A stretch of 64,000 bases of DNA, from NCBI GenBank assembly GCA_029844215.1, contig CM056733.1, positions 7,871,501 to 7,935,500 of the forward strand. The letters are read 5' to 3'. The stretch's first letter is position 1; each line of letters opens with the position of its first letter. Of the stretch, positions 33,981 through 44,733 are shown piece by piece. Both the position numbers and the translations under genes were made by a program. This DNA is from Przewalskia tangutica (lineage: Eukaryota > Streptophyta > Magnoliopsida > Solanales > Solanaceae). The notes under the pieces were generated by a model. The model had not been told where the DNA came from. It did no database searches and saw only the letters and a list, made by a program, of their open reading frames with translations.

Positions 33981-36312
33981 TGTCATGACCCAACCTAGGG
34001 TCATGACGAGTGACCGAGCTTAACCTGCCCGATAACCCAACTTATGTTACCTGTACTCACACATAACATTCAATAGGGTCTTTGTAACTAAGTTTGAAGC
34101 TGTAAATAGAATACCAAAGTCCGCCTATAACTCAAAACATCTCAAAACATACTTATATATACGTAACATGTCACAAGGTAAGCCAACGATGCTGCCGATA
34201 CTTCTGTACAACAAAACAATGGCCGTCAAGGCCAAACAGTACCCATGACACCCACGTTGTCCGCAGACTACTAGGAGAGTATGACCGTACATAAGTGACG
34301 GGACAGGGCCCCGTCGGACCCAGGATGTATACAACCAAAATTATATCAAAACAGGAACAGTCTCCGAAGCAAGTGGAGTTGTCTGACTCCCAATGCTGAC
34401 TCCTCCTAGGTGGCTGGATCGTGTAACCGCATTCCTGAACCTGTGAGCATGAAACTCAGCCCCCCGAAGAAAGGGTCGATGGAATATGTCTTGAATATGT
34501 AATCTTGAATCATAAAATAAGGAAAAACGTAACAGTAATCAAGTTTAGAAAGCAACCCGGGAGTAACCTGAAATAGCACTTTGAACCATGTCATATGGTC
34601 CCTTACACAAATTCTATCATACTCAATATAAATATAGAATATCCTACTCGTAGTCGCTTCCGGCTAATAACACAATAGTCCGCCCGTGCAGTAGCGTAGT
34701 CATACGATGGCCATTCAGCAAACTTCTTGTTTAGCTAGGGTGGCCCCTTCTGGCAGCCGCTTCCGTCTTAAGAGTATCATAATCCAGCTGATTAGGTGGA
34801 ACAATAACAATACACATGATATACAATATGAATATGTAATGAAGTTACAAAACGTTGCACCCCTTTCAGAGTGGTTTCTATTACAACTCCCTTTGGAGAG
34901 ATTTTGAGAACAAGCTTTAGAGTTTTCTTCATTTATCATTTGCTTTGTAGTGAACGTGTAAGTATAATGTATCGCAGAATCTTCCTTTGAATTATCAACA
35001 AGAGTATAACATGAACGAAACAAGACATTGGATATCGATTCCACATCCAACTAAGAATAGAGTACTTATGTTTTACATTCTTTAGTTGTCATATAAAAGG
35101 GATCATGCCAAAATATGAAAGAAGGATTAGCCTTACATACCTTATTTATGCCTCAAGCTAATCCTTAACTAAAATACCATCAACAATATAGGGATAAGAC
35201 TAGGACAACAAGATTATTCTACCTAATCATTTATTCTGTCACCTAACGGGATTTGGACAGCATCTCCCCTATAATCCTACCAACCCAACAATTCCAAATT
35301 AAGCTAATAACCAACAACAACAACAAATCTAACAATTTACAACAATAATATGACTAAACTCATCTTACAATTCTATCCAAAACAGCCCCTAAACCGCAAC
35401 GCCTTAATATTCGGTATACGATAATTATAACTATATTTCTAACACTTTAATCCGTTAAATCTCCACGTAATCATCTCAATAAAAATGATGAGAAAATAAT
35501 ACATACCTTAGCAGTAGCTCAACCACGAAAATATCATCCCCCAAGTTCAATGTTTAGCTTGAAACGACGATGACAACTTGTATTACACTTTATCCTTCAC
35601 GAGCCTCGGGATTCGGGGCCTCGAACTTGATCGAACCCTTGCTCTATCTCTCTAACTCTCCTCACTCTCTCTCTCTAAAGTATTCTAGATCTTTTGGCAT
35701 GCAATGAGGAAGATAATGGGTGAAATTTTTCCTTAAATAGCCAAGGAAGTGGGCCTGACCCGACTTGGAGTCGGGTTAGGCCGAGCCCACTGCCATTATG
35801 ACCTTTCCTCTTTAAAACGTCCATAACTTTTATCCCTAGGTGGAATGAAGGCCCATGACCTATGGTTAGAAAGGTATTTCAATTATATACAACTTTCATT
35901 TTTTGTGTTTTCCCAAATTCTCAACGTATAATGGTGTGTTGGCCTCGTAAATCTAAATCACCCGAAAACGTATACTTAAATCATCCTTTTGGAGTGCTTA
36001 TACTCATATTTGGCTTAAGTGTCCCTCTTAAGACTTTCTAAACTTCCTTTTTACTATTCATATATCTTGTCATATACCCTTTATAAAATCCTGACATGTG
36101 TTCCCCATCTTAACTTACGGTTACGAGGGTTATTTGTCAAGTAACATATTAACCAACTTACACCATATGGCCTCCATTGTCGTCTATATGTTATTATTAT
36201 ACATATATAACAGAATCTTCATCCCTAATTCTTGTATATCTTTACCCTCTCATGAGCCCATACTAAGTCGTCTGCTGTCTCGGTAACACAAAAAAATTTC
36301 CGGGGTGTAACA
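33981..36312 (-). repeat. Element B 5' LTR
   Basis: 2332 bp, paired with 1569-3889. Similarity is high along most of the length, but 34682-34743 is replaced by unrelated sequence relative to the partner. The frames at 34125-34334, 34715-35050 and 36098-36286 have equivalents in the partner LTR and show no domain. Confidence 0.85.
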
Positions 36313-36639
36313 GTGGTGCTTGTAGCACAAGTGGAGGGGGGACCCATGAACCCCACTTGTCCACTTGTCTTTCCCTTCACAAAATATCTCCCACACTTAG
36401 CCAAATTGTGAAATTTTCAATGGCCTTTAGCTTCTTAATGCCAAAACTTAATAATTCAACACTAAGTCCATAACACCATTGGAAATAATCCAACTACTAG
36501 TATTAATTCTCGTCGTAACATTTGTTGCATCCAAAATTATTCCATATAGAAAATGTAAATATACCTTCCTTCCAACATTCAAATCTTATATCCTAACTTA
36601 CGTTCTCATCTCATTGCCCTGTAATTACGTTGTGTAACA
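36313..36639 (-). repeat. Element C 3' LTR, proximal part
   Basis: This is the start of C's minus-strand LTR (TGTTACACAACG at 36639). It is cut at 36312 by B and continues at 1568. Confidence 0.78.
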
Positions 36640-36655
36640 TTTTCCCCCCCCTTAG
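36640..36655 (-). other. Element C polypurine tract
   Basis: CTAAGGGGGGGGAAAA on the minus strand, abutting the LTR. The inverted repeat AATATTCG / CAAATGTT follows at 36657-36676. Confidence 0.78.
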
Positions 36656-36676
36656 AAATATTCGTCCCCAAATGTT

Positions 36677-36955
36677 CATAATAGGTCTCAAACTATAAAC
36701 ATTTTGGCATATTCTCCTTTAACTAAACCTATCAACTTATACTTGTTAGTGTCAGCACCGCAGTCCTGCACGTCGGCGCCGCGGTGTCGAATACCTCTGA
36801 CTCTCGAAGTTTCAGACCGCTGATCGTACTGCATTTCACACAGGCTGAAATTCACAGCACACATTTTTATCACTTAAACTCTTCTTTTTCTATAAGTTCC
36901 AACAATACTCATCAAACCTAAATATTCCTCACATGGCCACAATATAACACATGTA
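36677..36955 (-). other. Element C 3' untranslated tail
   Basis: AT-rich sequence between the chromodomain stop codon and the polypurine tract. I see nothing coding. The frame 36688-36873 has no domain. Confidence 0.5.
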
Positions 36956-38331
36956 TTATTCACCAATCAATGTAGCCAAATAAGGAATCGCATTACCTGT
37001 AAGCATAGGGAACAAGTGGTGATACTTCTTCTTTATCTCATTTTCTGCTTCCCACATCATCTCTTCCCTATTATTGTTTCGCCACAACACCTTGATGGAA
37101 GACACATCCTTAATGCGTAACCTTCTCACCTGACAATCAAGTATAGCTATAGGACTCTCCTCATAAGTTAACTCCTCTGAACCTGAACATCATCTGTAGG
37201 GGATACTCTAGAAAGATCACCAATACATTTACGCAACATTGATACATGAAAAATCGGATGTACCGCTTCCAAATTAGATGGTAGATCCAACTCATAGGCA
37301 ACCCTGCCTATCCTACGAATAACCTGATAAGGCCCAATATATCTCGGGCTAAGCTTCCCTTTCTTACCGAACCTCATCACACCCTTCATGGTTGATACCT
37401 TCAAGAATACCTAATCATCAAGCTGAAACTCTAAGTGTCGACGTCGATTATCTGCATACGACTTCTATCGACTCTGGGCTGCTAATAATCTCTCCTGGAT
37501 AAGCTTCACCTTATCCACAACATGCTGAATCATGTTTGGGCCAAGTAACTTAGTCTCGCCCATATCAAACCAACCAATAGGTGACCTGCACTTTCTCCCA
37601 TATAAGGCCTCGTACGGGGCCATCTGGATACTAGAATGGTAGCTATTATTATAGGTAAACTTAACAAGTGGTAAATGATCATCCTAGCTACCCCTGAATT
37701 CAATAGTACAGGCTCTCAACATATCCTCTAGTGTCTGAATAGTACTCTCTGCCTGCCCATCAATATGAGGATGAAATGTTGTGCTGAGACTCACCTGTGT
37801 CCCCAATCCCTTCTGGAACGATCTCCAAAAGTTAGATGTAAACTGAGATCTTCTGTCCGATATAATAGATGTGGGAACCCCATGTAGTATTTCTATCTCT
37901 CTGATGTATAACCTAGCATAGTTCTCAGTTGAGTAAGTAGTCCGAACTGGAAGAAAATGGGCTGGTTTCGTCAGCCTATCCACAATAACCCATATTAATC
38001 ACTTCTCACTTCCAAGTTGTAATCTCTATCTCCTACAATAATCCACCAGGCTTCTGATGCTCAACCTTAACCTATTGACAATTCGGGCACTGAGCAACAA
38101 CTTCCGCTATGTCCCTTTTCATGCCATCCCACCAATACATACCTTTTTGGGATCATGATACATCTTAGTAGATTCATGGTGACTGAAATATTGTGAACCA
38201 TGGACCTCTGTCGTAATCTTGTCTCGTAATCCTGTTATATTCGGAATGCACAAATTGACCTTTCCTCTGAAGGTTTCTCTCCTATTATACTCGAAGGTTG
38301 CAATTTTTATTTTGTTAGACATTTTTCCCAA
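36956..38331 (-). pseudogene. pol: Element C pol tail: integrase and chromodomain
   Basis: Minus strand, in order: integrase zinc-binding region (38331-38119, with CIPNITGLRDKI, STKMYHD and GGMA segments); catalytic core (37983-37684) with the second catalytic Asp in IISDRRSQFTSN (codon 37857-37855) and the Glu in DGQAESTIQTLEDML (codon 37749-37747); the MKGVMRFGKKGKLSPRYIGP and AYELDLPSNLEAVHPIFHVS linker (37404-37168); then a chromodomain-like C-terminus with QVRRLR and KVLWRN segments, ending at stop 36958-36956. Integrase would join element DNA to the target, and the chromodomain would steer it to heterochromatin. Frames are broken at about 38110, 37990, 37410 and 37170. Confidence 0.82.
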
Positions 38332-39294
38332 TATATTCCATAAATGGGATCTTTATCATGACGTTTTTTTCCCGTATGAGGGATGACTCTGATGTATTCT
38401 GAGTCATAGGGCTATCACTATCTGAATCCTTCAATCGGACTCCCACTTAACTAACCGATGTGTTCCCTCATGTCAACTTCTCTCCTTAGTCCTCACATTA
38501 ATCAAGCTGCTTGTGGGTGAATGATCCTATTGTCAACTTAGCTTTGTTTACTAACTGGTGTGCTGGAAATTCTTATATTTGTAGTATCTCAATCATGAAC
38601 ACTTTATGGATAATGTCATTGAATCTAAAGTGTGTGTATCATCACAATTAACTCTCATTCATGGTCTGAAATGATTTTTTTTTTCATATATTCTCACTAC
38701 TCGTAATTATAAACAACTTCAATTATTTTGACACTTGTTCACTCATTTTCTTACTTGTCGTACTCTTCATAATTCCAAATTATTCTGGTATACATACGTA
38801 ATCTCAAACATTGCTCCTGATTCCAATCCTTGGAGTTACTACCCCTTAAGGATAGAATTGATAACTTATTCCTTTATCCAATACGTAGAAGACTTTGAAG
38901 GATTGCATCACATGATGTTGGTTTACTATATCCAAACTTGGTCATTATACTTAGATTCAAATTTCTTCACCTACCTCATAGCTAAGACTTTCTGTCAATG
39001 GAATTTTTAGGAAAAGATTTCCTTGATCTCGATAAGATGTAAACCTATTACTTTACCTATCTCGTAGAACTTTTGGTTAGTTTCAAAGTACTCATAGACA
39101 TCTGCATTTGTCTGACATTTTATCTGTATTATAATGCCATTATCTCTTAACATATATCTTTAATGTCTACCATATATCCATAGGCGTCATTGGCCTCTTT
39201 TCACCTATTTAGGTGTTAATCTCGAGCTTTACTCACTGTTACTCCCATTTATATACTTTCTGAGGGATATAGTCGTATATGTTGTGGAATCGAT
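38332..39294. other. Unassigned AT-rich stretch
   Basis: This lies between C's integrase start and the D LTR. C's RNase H and RT should continue here but I find none of their motifs on either strand. The plus-strand frame 38735-39010 (91 residues) has no domain I recognise. It may be the host of D, a diverged piece of C, or another old repeat. Confidence 0.4.
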
Positions 39295-41921
39295 TGTTAC
39301 ACCTCGTGAGTTAAGACAAAGATTTAGAACGTCATTAAGGATTGGGATTTCCAATTTTCGAAATTGCATATATTTTACGTACTAATACGATTTACTTTTT
39401 GGCAATGACGGATGTGACGCCGGAAATCTCTTTAGAAATAGTGGTATAAATAAATATGTATTTTTCCGTTATGAGTTAGTAAGGTATTTAAAGGTATGAT
39501 GATGAGAAATTAAGGCAATGGAAAATTAGATTAAAAGAAGTGGGGGTTGATTTAGTTAAATAAATACTTAGATGGGGAAAAGTGTGGCTTTTAAGGGGGT
39601 CATAGTGCATTATTTAGAAATCTGAAAATTTATAAAACTCTTCTAAAATCTTCATTTCTTCCACAAAACAAAATCAGAATTTTTAAGCTCTTCTTTCTCC
39701 CCCCCCTTCTTGATCGAAAATCCCCACCCTTTGCAAGAAAATTTAGCTTGTTATTCCATCTTCTTGGGGTAAATTATCCCACCATTTTGAGGCAAAATTA
39801 TCACCCCAAAACAGTGGGGGGTTCTCGGCATTTCTGCCGATTTTAGGGCAGTGGGTTCTTGGGTTTTTGGACAAGTTTTCTTGAAGGAAAAGGTGTAAGA
39901 ATGAGGGATTAACATGGTAGAATGGTTGCATGTTGGATTAGAGATGAAGAAGTGAAGGATTGGACTAGAAATTGATAAGAAAATTGGGCTTGAAAATCGA
40001 AAAGTGAGCCGTTTTTTTTTAGCATTCTCTTAAGGTTAAAACTTCTTTTTTTTGTGATATAAATGAAATGCTTATTTTCAGAATTTAGGAGATGGTTTTG
40101 GGTTAATAAAACAAGCCTAAATTATGATGGAACGTGAATAAGAATCGCGTGTAGTTGTTGTTAGAATTGGTTGGCAAATTTCGAACTAAAATAGTTAGAT
40201 ATTGGCTTCAATGGTTGAATTGCATGTTGCTTACCATTTGCATGTTGAGAATTGAAATGTAGACTTGACGATTAAGAGATAATTATTTGTATGAAAGAAT
40301 TGAAAGATGAATTGAAATGTTTAAGAATTTAAAAGAAAAAGTTTGGAATTGATAACATGTCGATACGGCCGGGAAATTGATAGAAATTATTGAACATGCT
40401 TGGTAATGTATTACGGGCTGAACTAGTATGTAAATAAGCTACAAACATGCATAAGTATTGCAATAAGATACCTATACATGCCTCGAAAGGATTAAGTGTA
40501 AGAAAGGTGTTAATTTTATATATTCTGGAATAAAGGGGAAATTGTTGGTTTGAATTGAATTGTTGGTTTGAATTGGATTGTTGGTTGATTGGATTGTAGC
40601 TGGAGTTGAATTGTTGGTTGATTTGGATTATTGGAAAATTGTGGATACGCACATAAACAAAGGAAATGCTGCCCAAATTTTGTAGAAATAAGGGAGCCTT
40701 TAAGCATATAACTTACATTAGGAACCATAGAATTGACGAGCATGTTGTTCCTTATCACAGGTTGAATTACTAAACGAGGGATACCTTAATACCAAGCTGA
40801 TTAGTTCGCCTAAGAGGTATGTAAGACCTTTCTTTCTTTTGGCATGATTTTTAGTAAATCAGCGGACGTACTTAACTCCTACCGATTCGATTTTAAAAAT
40901 GATTATTTACTAATGATTATAAATCAGTAACAGAGTTTATGGTAGTAATGTTATTGAGAGTCACATAATGATTTTAGCTGCATACAGTTAATCATGATAT
41001 CTACTCGTACTAAGTGTTACTATTTCATTCCACTGAGTCCCGGGCCAGATCATGTTCGTGCACAGCCATGCATCATTCATCGAGTCCCTCACTAGAGAGC
41101 CGAGACACGATATATATATACATTACATCGAGTCCCTCCTTGAGGCGAGACATGTTACTGTGCGAATCTGATTCCATCGAGTCCCTCCATAGAGGACCGA
41201 GACATGTTTTACAGTTTTTATATACAGACATGAGCACGATGTTTTATGATTCAGTATACATGATATGCTTTCAGACATGATTCTCAGTTTTATGACAGTT
41301 TGATGACTCTCTGTTTTACTTGGTACAGTTGTTAATCAGTTTTACAGTATTTTATGTTTTACATACTCAGTACATTATCTCGCATCGACCCCTTCCTCGA
41401 AGTGCGTTCATGCCGCGAGTTCGGGAGTTCGAATAGGTGACCCTCCGGTCTAGGATCTGCATACGGCGGTTGGAGAGCTCCTTTGTTCCGGAGCCAGCTA
41501 TTTTTGGTACAGACCTTTATTTTCAGACTTATGCATATTTTTGGGCACGATGGGGTCCTGTCCCGTCATATGTCAGTATTATTCTCTTAGAGGTCTGTAG
41601 ACAGTTGTGGGTTGGATGTTTGTACTTCGTTTTGGGTTTTAATGTCATTATTTAGTAGCAGCCTTGCCGGCTTGCGTATTTTGACTTATGCCTTTGTGCG
41701 CGTGATGTGGTTGGTGGCAGCCTAGTCGGCTAGCCTATTATGACTGTTGTTTTGTTGCTTTGGCAGCCTTGTCGGCTCGCCCGTTTTTAGGGATATGTTG
41801 TAAAAGCAGCATTGTGCTGCCGAAATTTATGTAGACATCTGTATTAATTGGATTAAGAGTGACAAGTCGATGACGCGTCAATTAGGACGTTAATCACGGC
41901 CCGTCGGGTCGGGTCGTGACA
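39295..41921 (+). repeat. Element D 5' LTR
   Basis: 2627 bp, TGTTACACC...GGGTCGTGACA. It holds AATTGTTGGTTTG-type short repeats (about 40546-40632), three CATCGAGTCCCTC units with palindromic flanks (41077-41215), and three ~50-bp GGCAGCCTTGTCGGCT-type units (about 41658-41785). The CATCGAGTCCCTC units are related to the repeats of C's LTR at 1-170. Frames at 40329-40676, 41014-41280 and 41437-41655 are not supported. Confidence 0.82.
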
Positions 41922-41925
41922 AAAG

Positions 41926-41937
41926 TGGTATCAGAGC
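41926..41937 (+). other. Element D primer-binding site
   Basis: TGGTATCAGAGC, a perfect initiator-Met-tRNA complement, 4 bp after the LTR. Confidence 0.9.
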
Positions 41938-41981
41938 AGTTAGTCCTTGGAATGTCTACAGACCGTGTTTAGTAGAGTCTT

Positions 41982-42015
41982 GTGTATGGGTATGTTGTGC
42001 ACCATACTTATACAC
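41982..42015 (+). promoter_or_regulatory. Leader hairpin of element D
   Basis: Outer stem GTGTAT / ATACAC, inner stem GGTATG / CATACT, loop TTGTGCAC. The stem bases differ from those of I and F but pair equally well. Confidence 0.65.
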
Positions 42016-42128
42016 AGGAGGCTGTCGGACATTTAGGGTTGTTTATATTCTTCCACCTCTTAGATCTTCCTATAGAGCGGTGTTATTAGGATGATCCGTC
42101 TTCTGATAAGTTTACTATGTTTACAGCT

Positions 42129-43452
42129 ATGCCTCCGAGGAAGGTGCCGTGGCATGAAGGCAAATCTGATGAGGACACTAGTCGGGTGCGAGAGCTACCA
42201 GTCTTGCACGCGGTCTACTCACGAGTGTGTCCCCGGCAGCGGGTTACGCCTCGTCACGGATCTAGAGGCTCCTCTCGAGCAACATCACCCGTATCAAGAC
42301 CCGATGCACGAGCCTTGATTCCCAGACGAGGGCACATGATGGAGATTTGAGAGAAACGATCCGATTATTAGCAAGGATAGTGGCGGGAGCGAGTTCATAA
42401 GCGAGGCCAAACGATTAACTTGAGCGAGCAGTTTGAGGGTTAGAGATTTCCTGAGTTGCAGTCCGCCAGAGTTTTACGGTTCTAGGCCTGAGGATGATCC
42501 ACATGAGTTCATCCGCCAGACGCAGAGGACATTGAGGGTGATCCGGGCTTCAGAGACTGAGTCGGTTATATTGGCGTCATACCGGTTGCGCGACGTAGCA
42601 GTCAACTGGTTTGAGTCCTGGGAGTTGTCTAGGGGCGAGGGTGCTCCTCCTGCAGGATGGGATGAGTTTTCAGAAGCATTCCTTGGCCACTTTATGCCTC
42701 CGGAGATGAGACGGGCAAGAGTCGACAGGTTCCTCTGATTCTGCGGCAGAATGGGAGGACGGTCAGAGAGTATAGCTTAGAGTTCAACTCCTTGGCCCGG
42801 TACGCACCCACTATGGTAGCAGACATGGCGGATAGGGTGCACCGTTATGTGATGGGGTTGGACCATTATCTTATTGATGGGTGCTTGGCGGTACGCCTTG
42901 ACCGACCATGGACATCGCCGGATGCAGCCTTTGCGCGAGGATTGAAGAAGCGACATAGAGAGCGGCCGGAAGGGTCGGGGCAGATCGGCCCAGAGGCGGG
43001 GCAGCGAGGTTTTGGTGACGTCCGGCGAGCGATCTATCGAGTATTCCTCGGCCCGGCCTGAGTACACCTTCACAGACTACTGGTAGACGATTTGATCGCT
43101 CGGGGCATTGAGGCTGATCGGGGCTCCGGCGGCAGTCGCGACGCGGGGTTACGGGCGGTGGAGACCATCTCTCCCTCAGTGTCCACAGTGTGGCAGACGT
43201 CACCCGGGGGAGTGTCGCATTGATATTGATACTTGTTTTTCTTGCGGCCGTCCAGGCCATTTGATGAGGGAGTGTCCGTATAGAGATGGCACGGGTGCTA
43301 TGGCTCAGCCTACGGGCTCTATTGTCGGTTCATCGTCGACTGCAATTATGCGCCCCATCAGGCAGGGTACTCAGACATCAGTTGGCCGTGGCAGAGGCCG
43401 TGGCGAGGTTCCGTTACGCGGTCGCCGAACCACATTTATTCCATGGCGATGA
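42129..43452 (+). pseudogene. gag: Element D gag, frameshifted
   Basis: Gag packages the element RNA. The start is ATG at 42129 (MPPRKVPWHEG). The capsid core is clear at 42433-42738 (DPHEFIRQTQ, RASETESVILASYRLRD, AVNWFESWELSRGE, FLGHFMPPEMRRARVDRFL). It continues in another frame from about 42762 (VREYSLEFNSLARYAPT, ADRVHRYVMGLD). The zinc knuckle is intact in the frame 43108-43452: CFSCGRPGHLMREC fits Cys-x2-Cys-x4-His-x4-Cys, preceded by CPQCGRRHPGEC. At least three frame changes separate these parts, so the whole is not translatable as written. Confidence 0.82.
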
Positions 43453-43966
43453 CGCGACCGGGGCGTCACGGATGTTATCACGCAGTACATTGTCGGTCTT
43501 TTTCTATGATGTGTATGCTTTGATTGATCCAAGTTTCACTTTGTCCTATATATCCCTTCTTGTTGCTAGTAGGATAGGGATAGAACCTGAGCCTATAGAA
43601 CCATTCGAGGTAGCTACACCGGTGGGAGACTCGGTTATAGCTAGGCGTGTGTATAAGAATTGCTCGGTGGCGATATATAGCCGTCGTACCTAAGCAGACT
43701 TGATAGAGTTGGATATGATCGACTTCGACGTTATTATGGGTATGGATTGGTTGGCCTCATGTTTTGCCAACGTTGATTGTCGAGAGAGGTTGGTTCGATT
43801 CGGTTCGAACGAGCGGTTATTGAGTGGAAAGGAACACCGCATCACCGAGGGTAAGTTTATTTCATACCTCGAGGCAAGGAAGATGGTTGAAAGGGTGTAT
43901 TTATCACTTAGTTCGAATGATAATCCCGAGGTAAGTCCGGCCCTTGATCGATTCGATAGTCAGTGA
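43453..43966 (+). pseudogene. pol: Element D protease region
   Basis: This is the aspartic protease that would cut the Gag-Pol polyprotein. The active-site Asp is at 43526-43528 in ALIDPSFTLSYIS. Most retroviral-type proteases have Asp-Ser/Thr-Gly. This region has Asp-Pro-Ser, where E has Asp-Pro-Gly. ASRIGIEPEPIEPFEVATPVG and the downstream FDVIMGMDWLA segment (hydrophobic-hydrophobic-Gly type) follow. One in-frame TAA lies at 43691-43693 and a frameshift near 43955 separates it from RT. Confidence 0.75.
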
Positions 43967-44717
43967 GTTTCCGGATGTTTTCCCAGATGATCTCCCAGGT
44001 CTTTCTCCAGAGCGGGAGATAGATTTCAGTATAGATATATTTCCAGGTACCCAACCTATATCCATTCCTCCTTATAGAATGGCGTCTGCAGAGTTGAAGG
44101 AGTTAAAGGAACAGTTGAGATACCTGTTAGAGAAGGGCTTCATTAGGCCTAGTGCATCTCCATGGGGTGCGCCGGTGTTATTTGTAAAGAAGAAGGATGG
44201 TTCGCTGCGGATGTGTATTGACTATAGGCAGCTGAATAAGGTGACCATCAAGAATAGGTATCCCCTTTCCAGGATTGATGACTTGTTCGACCAGTTGCAG
44301 GGCGCTAAGTATTTCTCGAAGTTAGACCTGCGATCCGGTTATCATCAGGTACGGGTTAGAGAGGTAGATATCCCAAAGACTGCGTTCAGGACCCGGTACG
44401 GACATTATGAGTTCAGGGTAATGTCGTTTGGGTTGACTAATGCTCCAGCAGTGTTCATAGACCTTATGAGCCGGGTGTTCAAACCATTCTTGGATACATT
44501 TGTTATAGTATTCATTGATGACATCCTGGTATATTCTCGCTCAGAGCAGGAGCACGCGGATCACTTGAGGCGATGCCAGAGTCCTCCCGACCGGCAGTTG
44601 TATGCCAAATTTTCGAAATGTGAGTTTTGGTTGGCCTCAGTGGCATTCTTGGGGCATATTGTCGGGGCAGATGGTATTCGGGTGGATACTCAGAAGATTG
44701 AGGCGGTGAAGACATGA
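43944..44717 (+). CDS. pol: Element D reverse transcriptase domain (open 257-codon frame, truncated by E)
   Basis: RNA-directed DNA polymerase, which copies element RNA into DNA in the particle. The frame starts within the LPGLSPEREIDFSIDI linker and covers the fingers and palm. ASPWGAPVLFVKKKDGSLRM and CIDYRQLNKVTIKNRYPLSRI are followed by catalytic Asp 128 in KLDLRSGYHQVRV, MSFGLTNAP, and catalytic Asp 192 and Asp 193 in VFIDDILVYS. KFSKCEFWL and VAFLGHIVG then lead to the connection. All three catalytic Asp residues are present. It is part of a polyprotein and has no start codon of its own; the Met at 43944 is incidental. It ends at a TGA (44715-44717) 17 bp before E. Confidence 0.88.
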   Translation: MIDSIVSEFPDVFPDDLPGLSPEREIDFSIDIFPGTQPISIPPYRMASAELKELKEQLRYLLEKGFIRPSASPWGAPVLFVKKKDGSLRMCIDYRQLNKVTIKNRYPLSRIDDLFDQLQGAKYFSKLDLRSGYHQVRVREVDIPKTAFRTRYGHYEFRVMSFGLTNAPAVFIDLMSRVFKPFLDTFVIVFIDDILVYSRSEQEHADHLRRCQSPPDRQLYAKFSKCEFWLASVAFLGHIVGADGIRVDTQKIEAVKT

Positions 44718-44733
44718 CCCAGACCTACTACAT

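Larger units (their letters stand above)
1569..36312 (-). mobile_element. Element B: gag-only Ty3/gypsy-type LTR retrotransposon, with G, H and I nested inside
   Basis: Two minus-strand LTRs of about 2.3 kb (1569-3889 and 33981-36312) start TGTTACACC and end GACA on the minus strand. The flanking 5-mers are gtgga (1564-1568) and gtggt (36313-36317), a target duplication with one mismatch. With G (4256-13797) and H (14210-32747) removed, the internal region is only about 2.0 kb: primer site, leader, gag with zinc knuckle, a short tail and polypurine tract. No protease, RT, RNase H or integrase fits in the remaining sequence. B is therefore a non-autonomous, Gag-bearing element (TR-GAG type) inserted in the 3' LTR of element C. 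Confidence 0.82.

Noticed and set aside
42871..43260. 129-codon minus-strand frame
   Set aside because: It is antisense to D's gag, whose sense strand carries the capsid and zinc-knuckle motifs.
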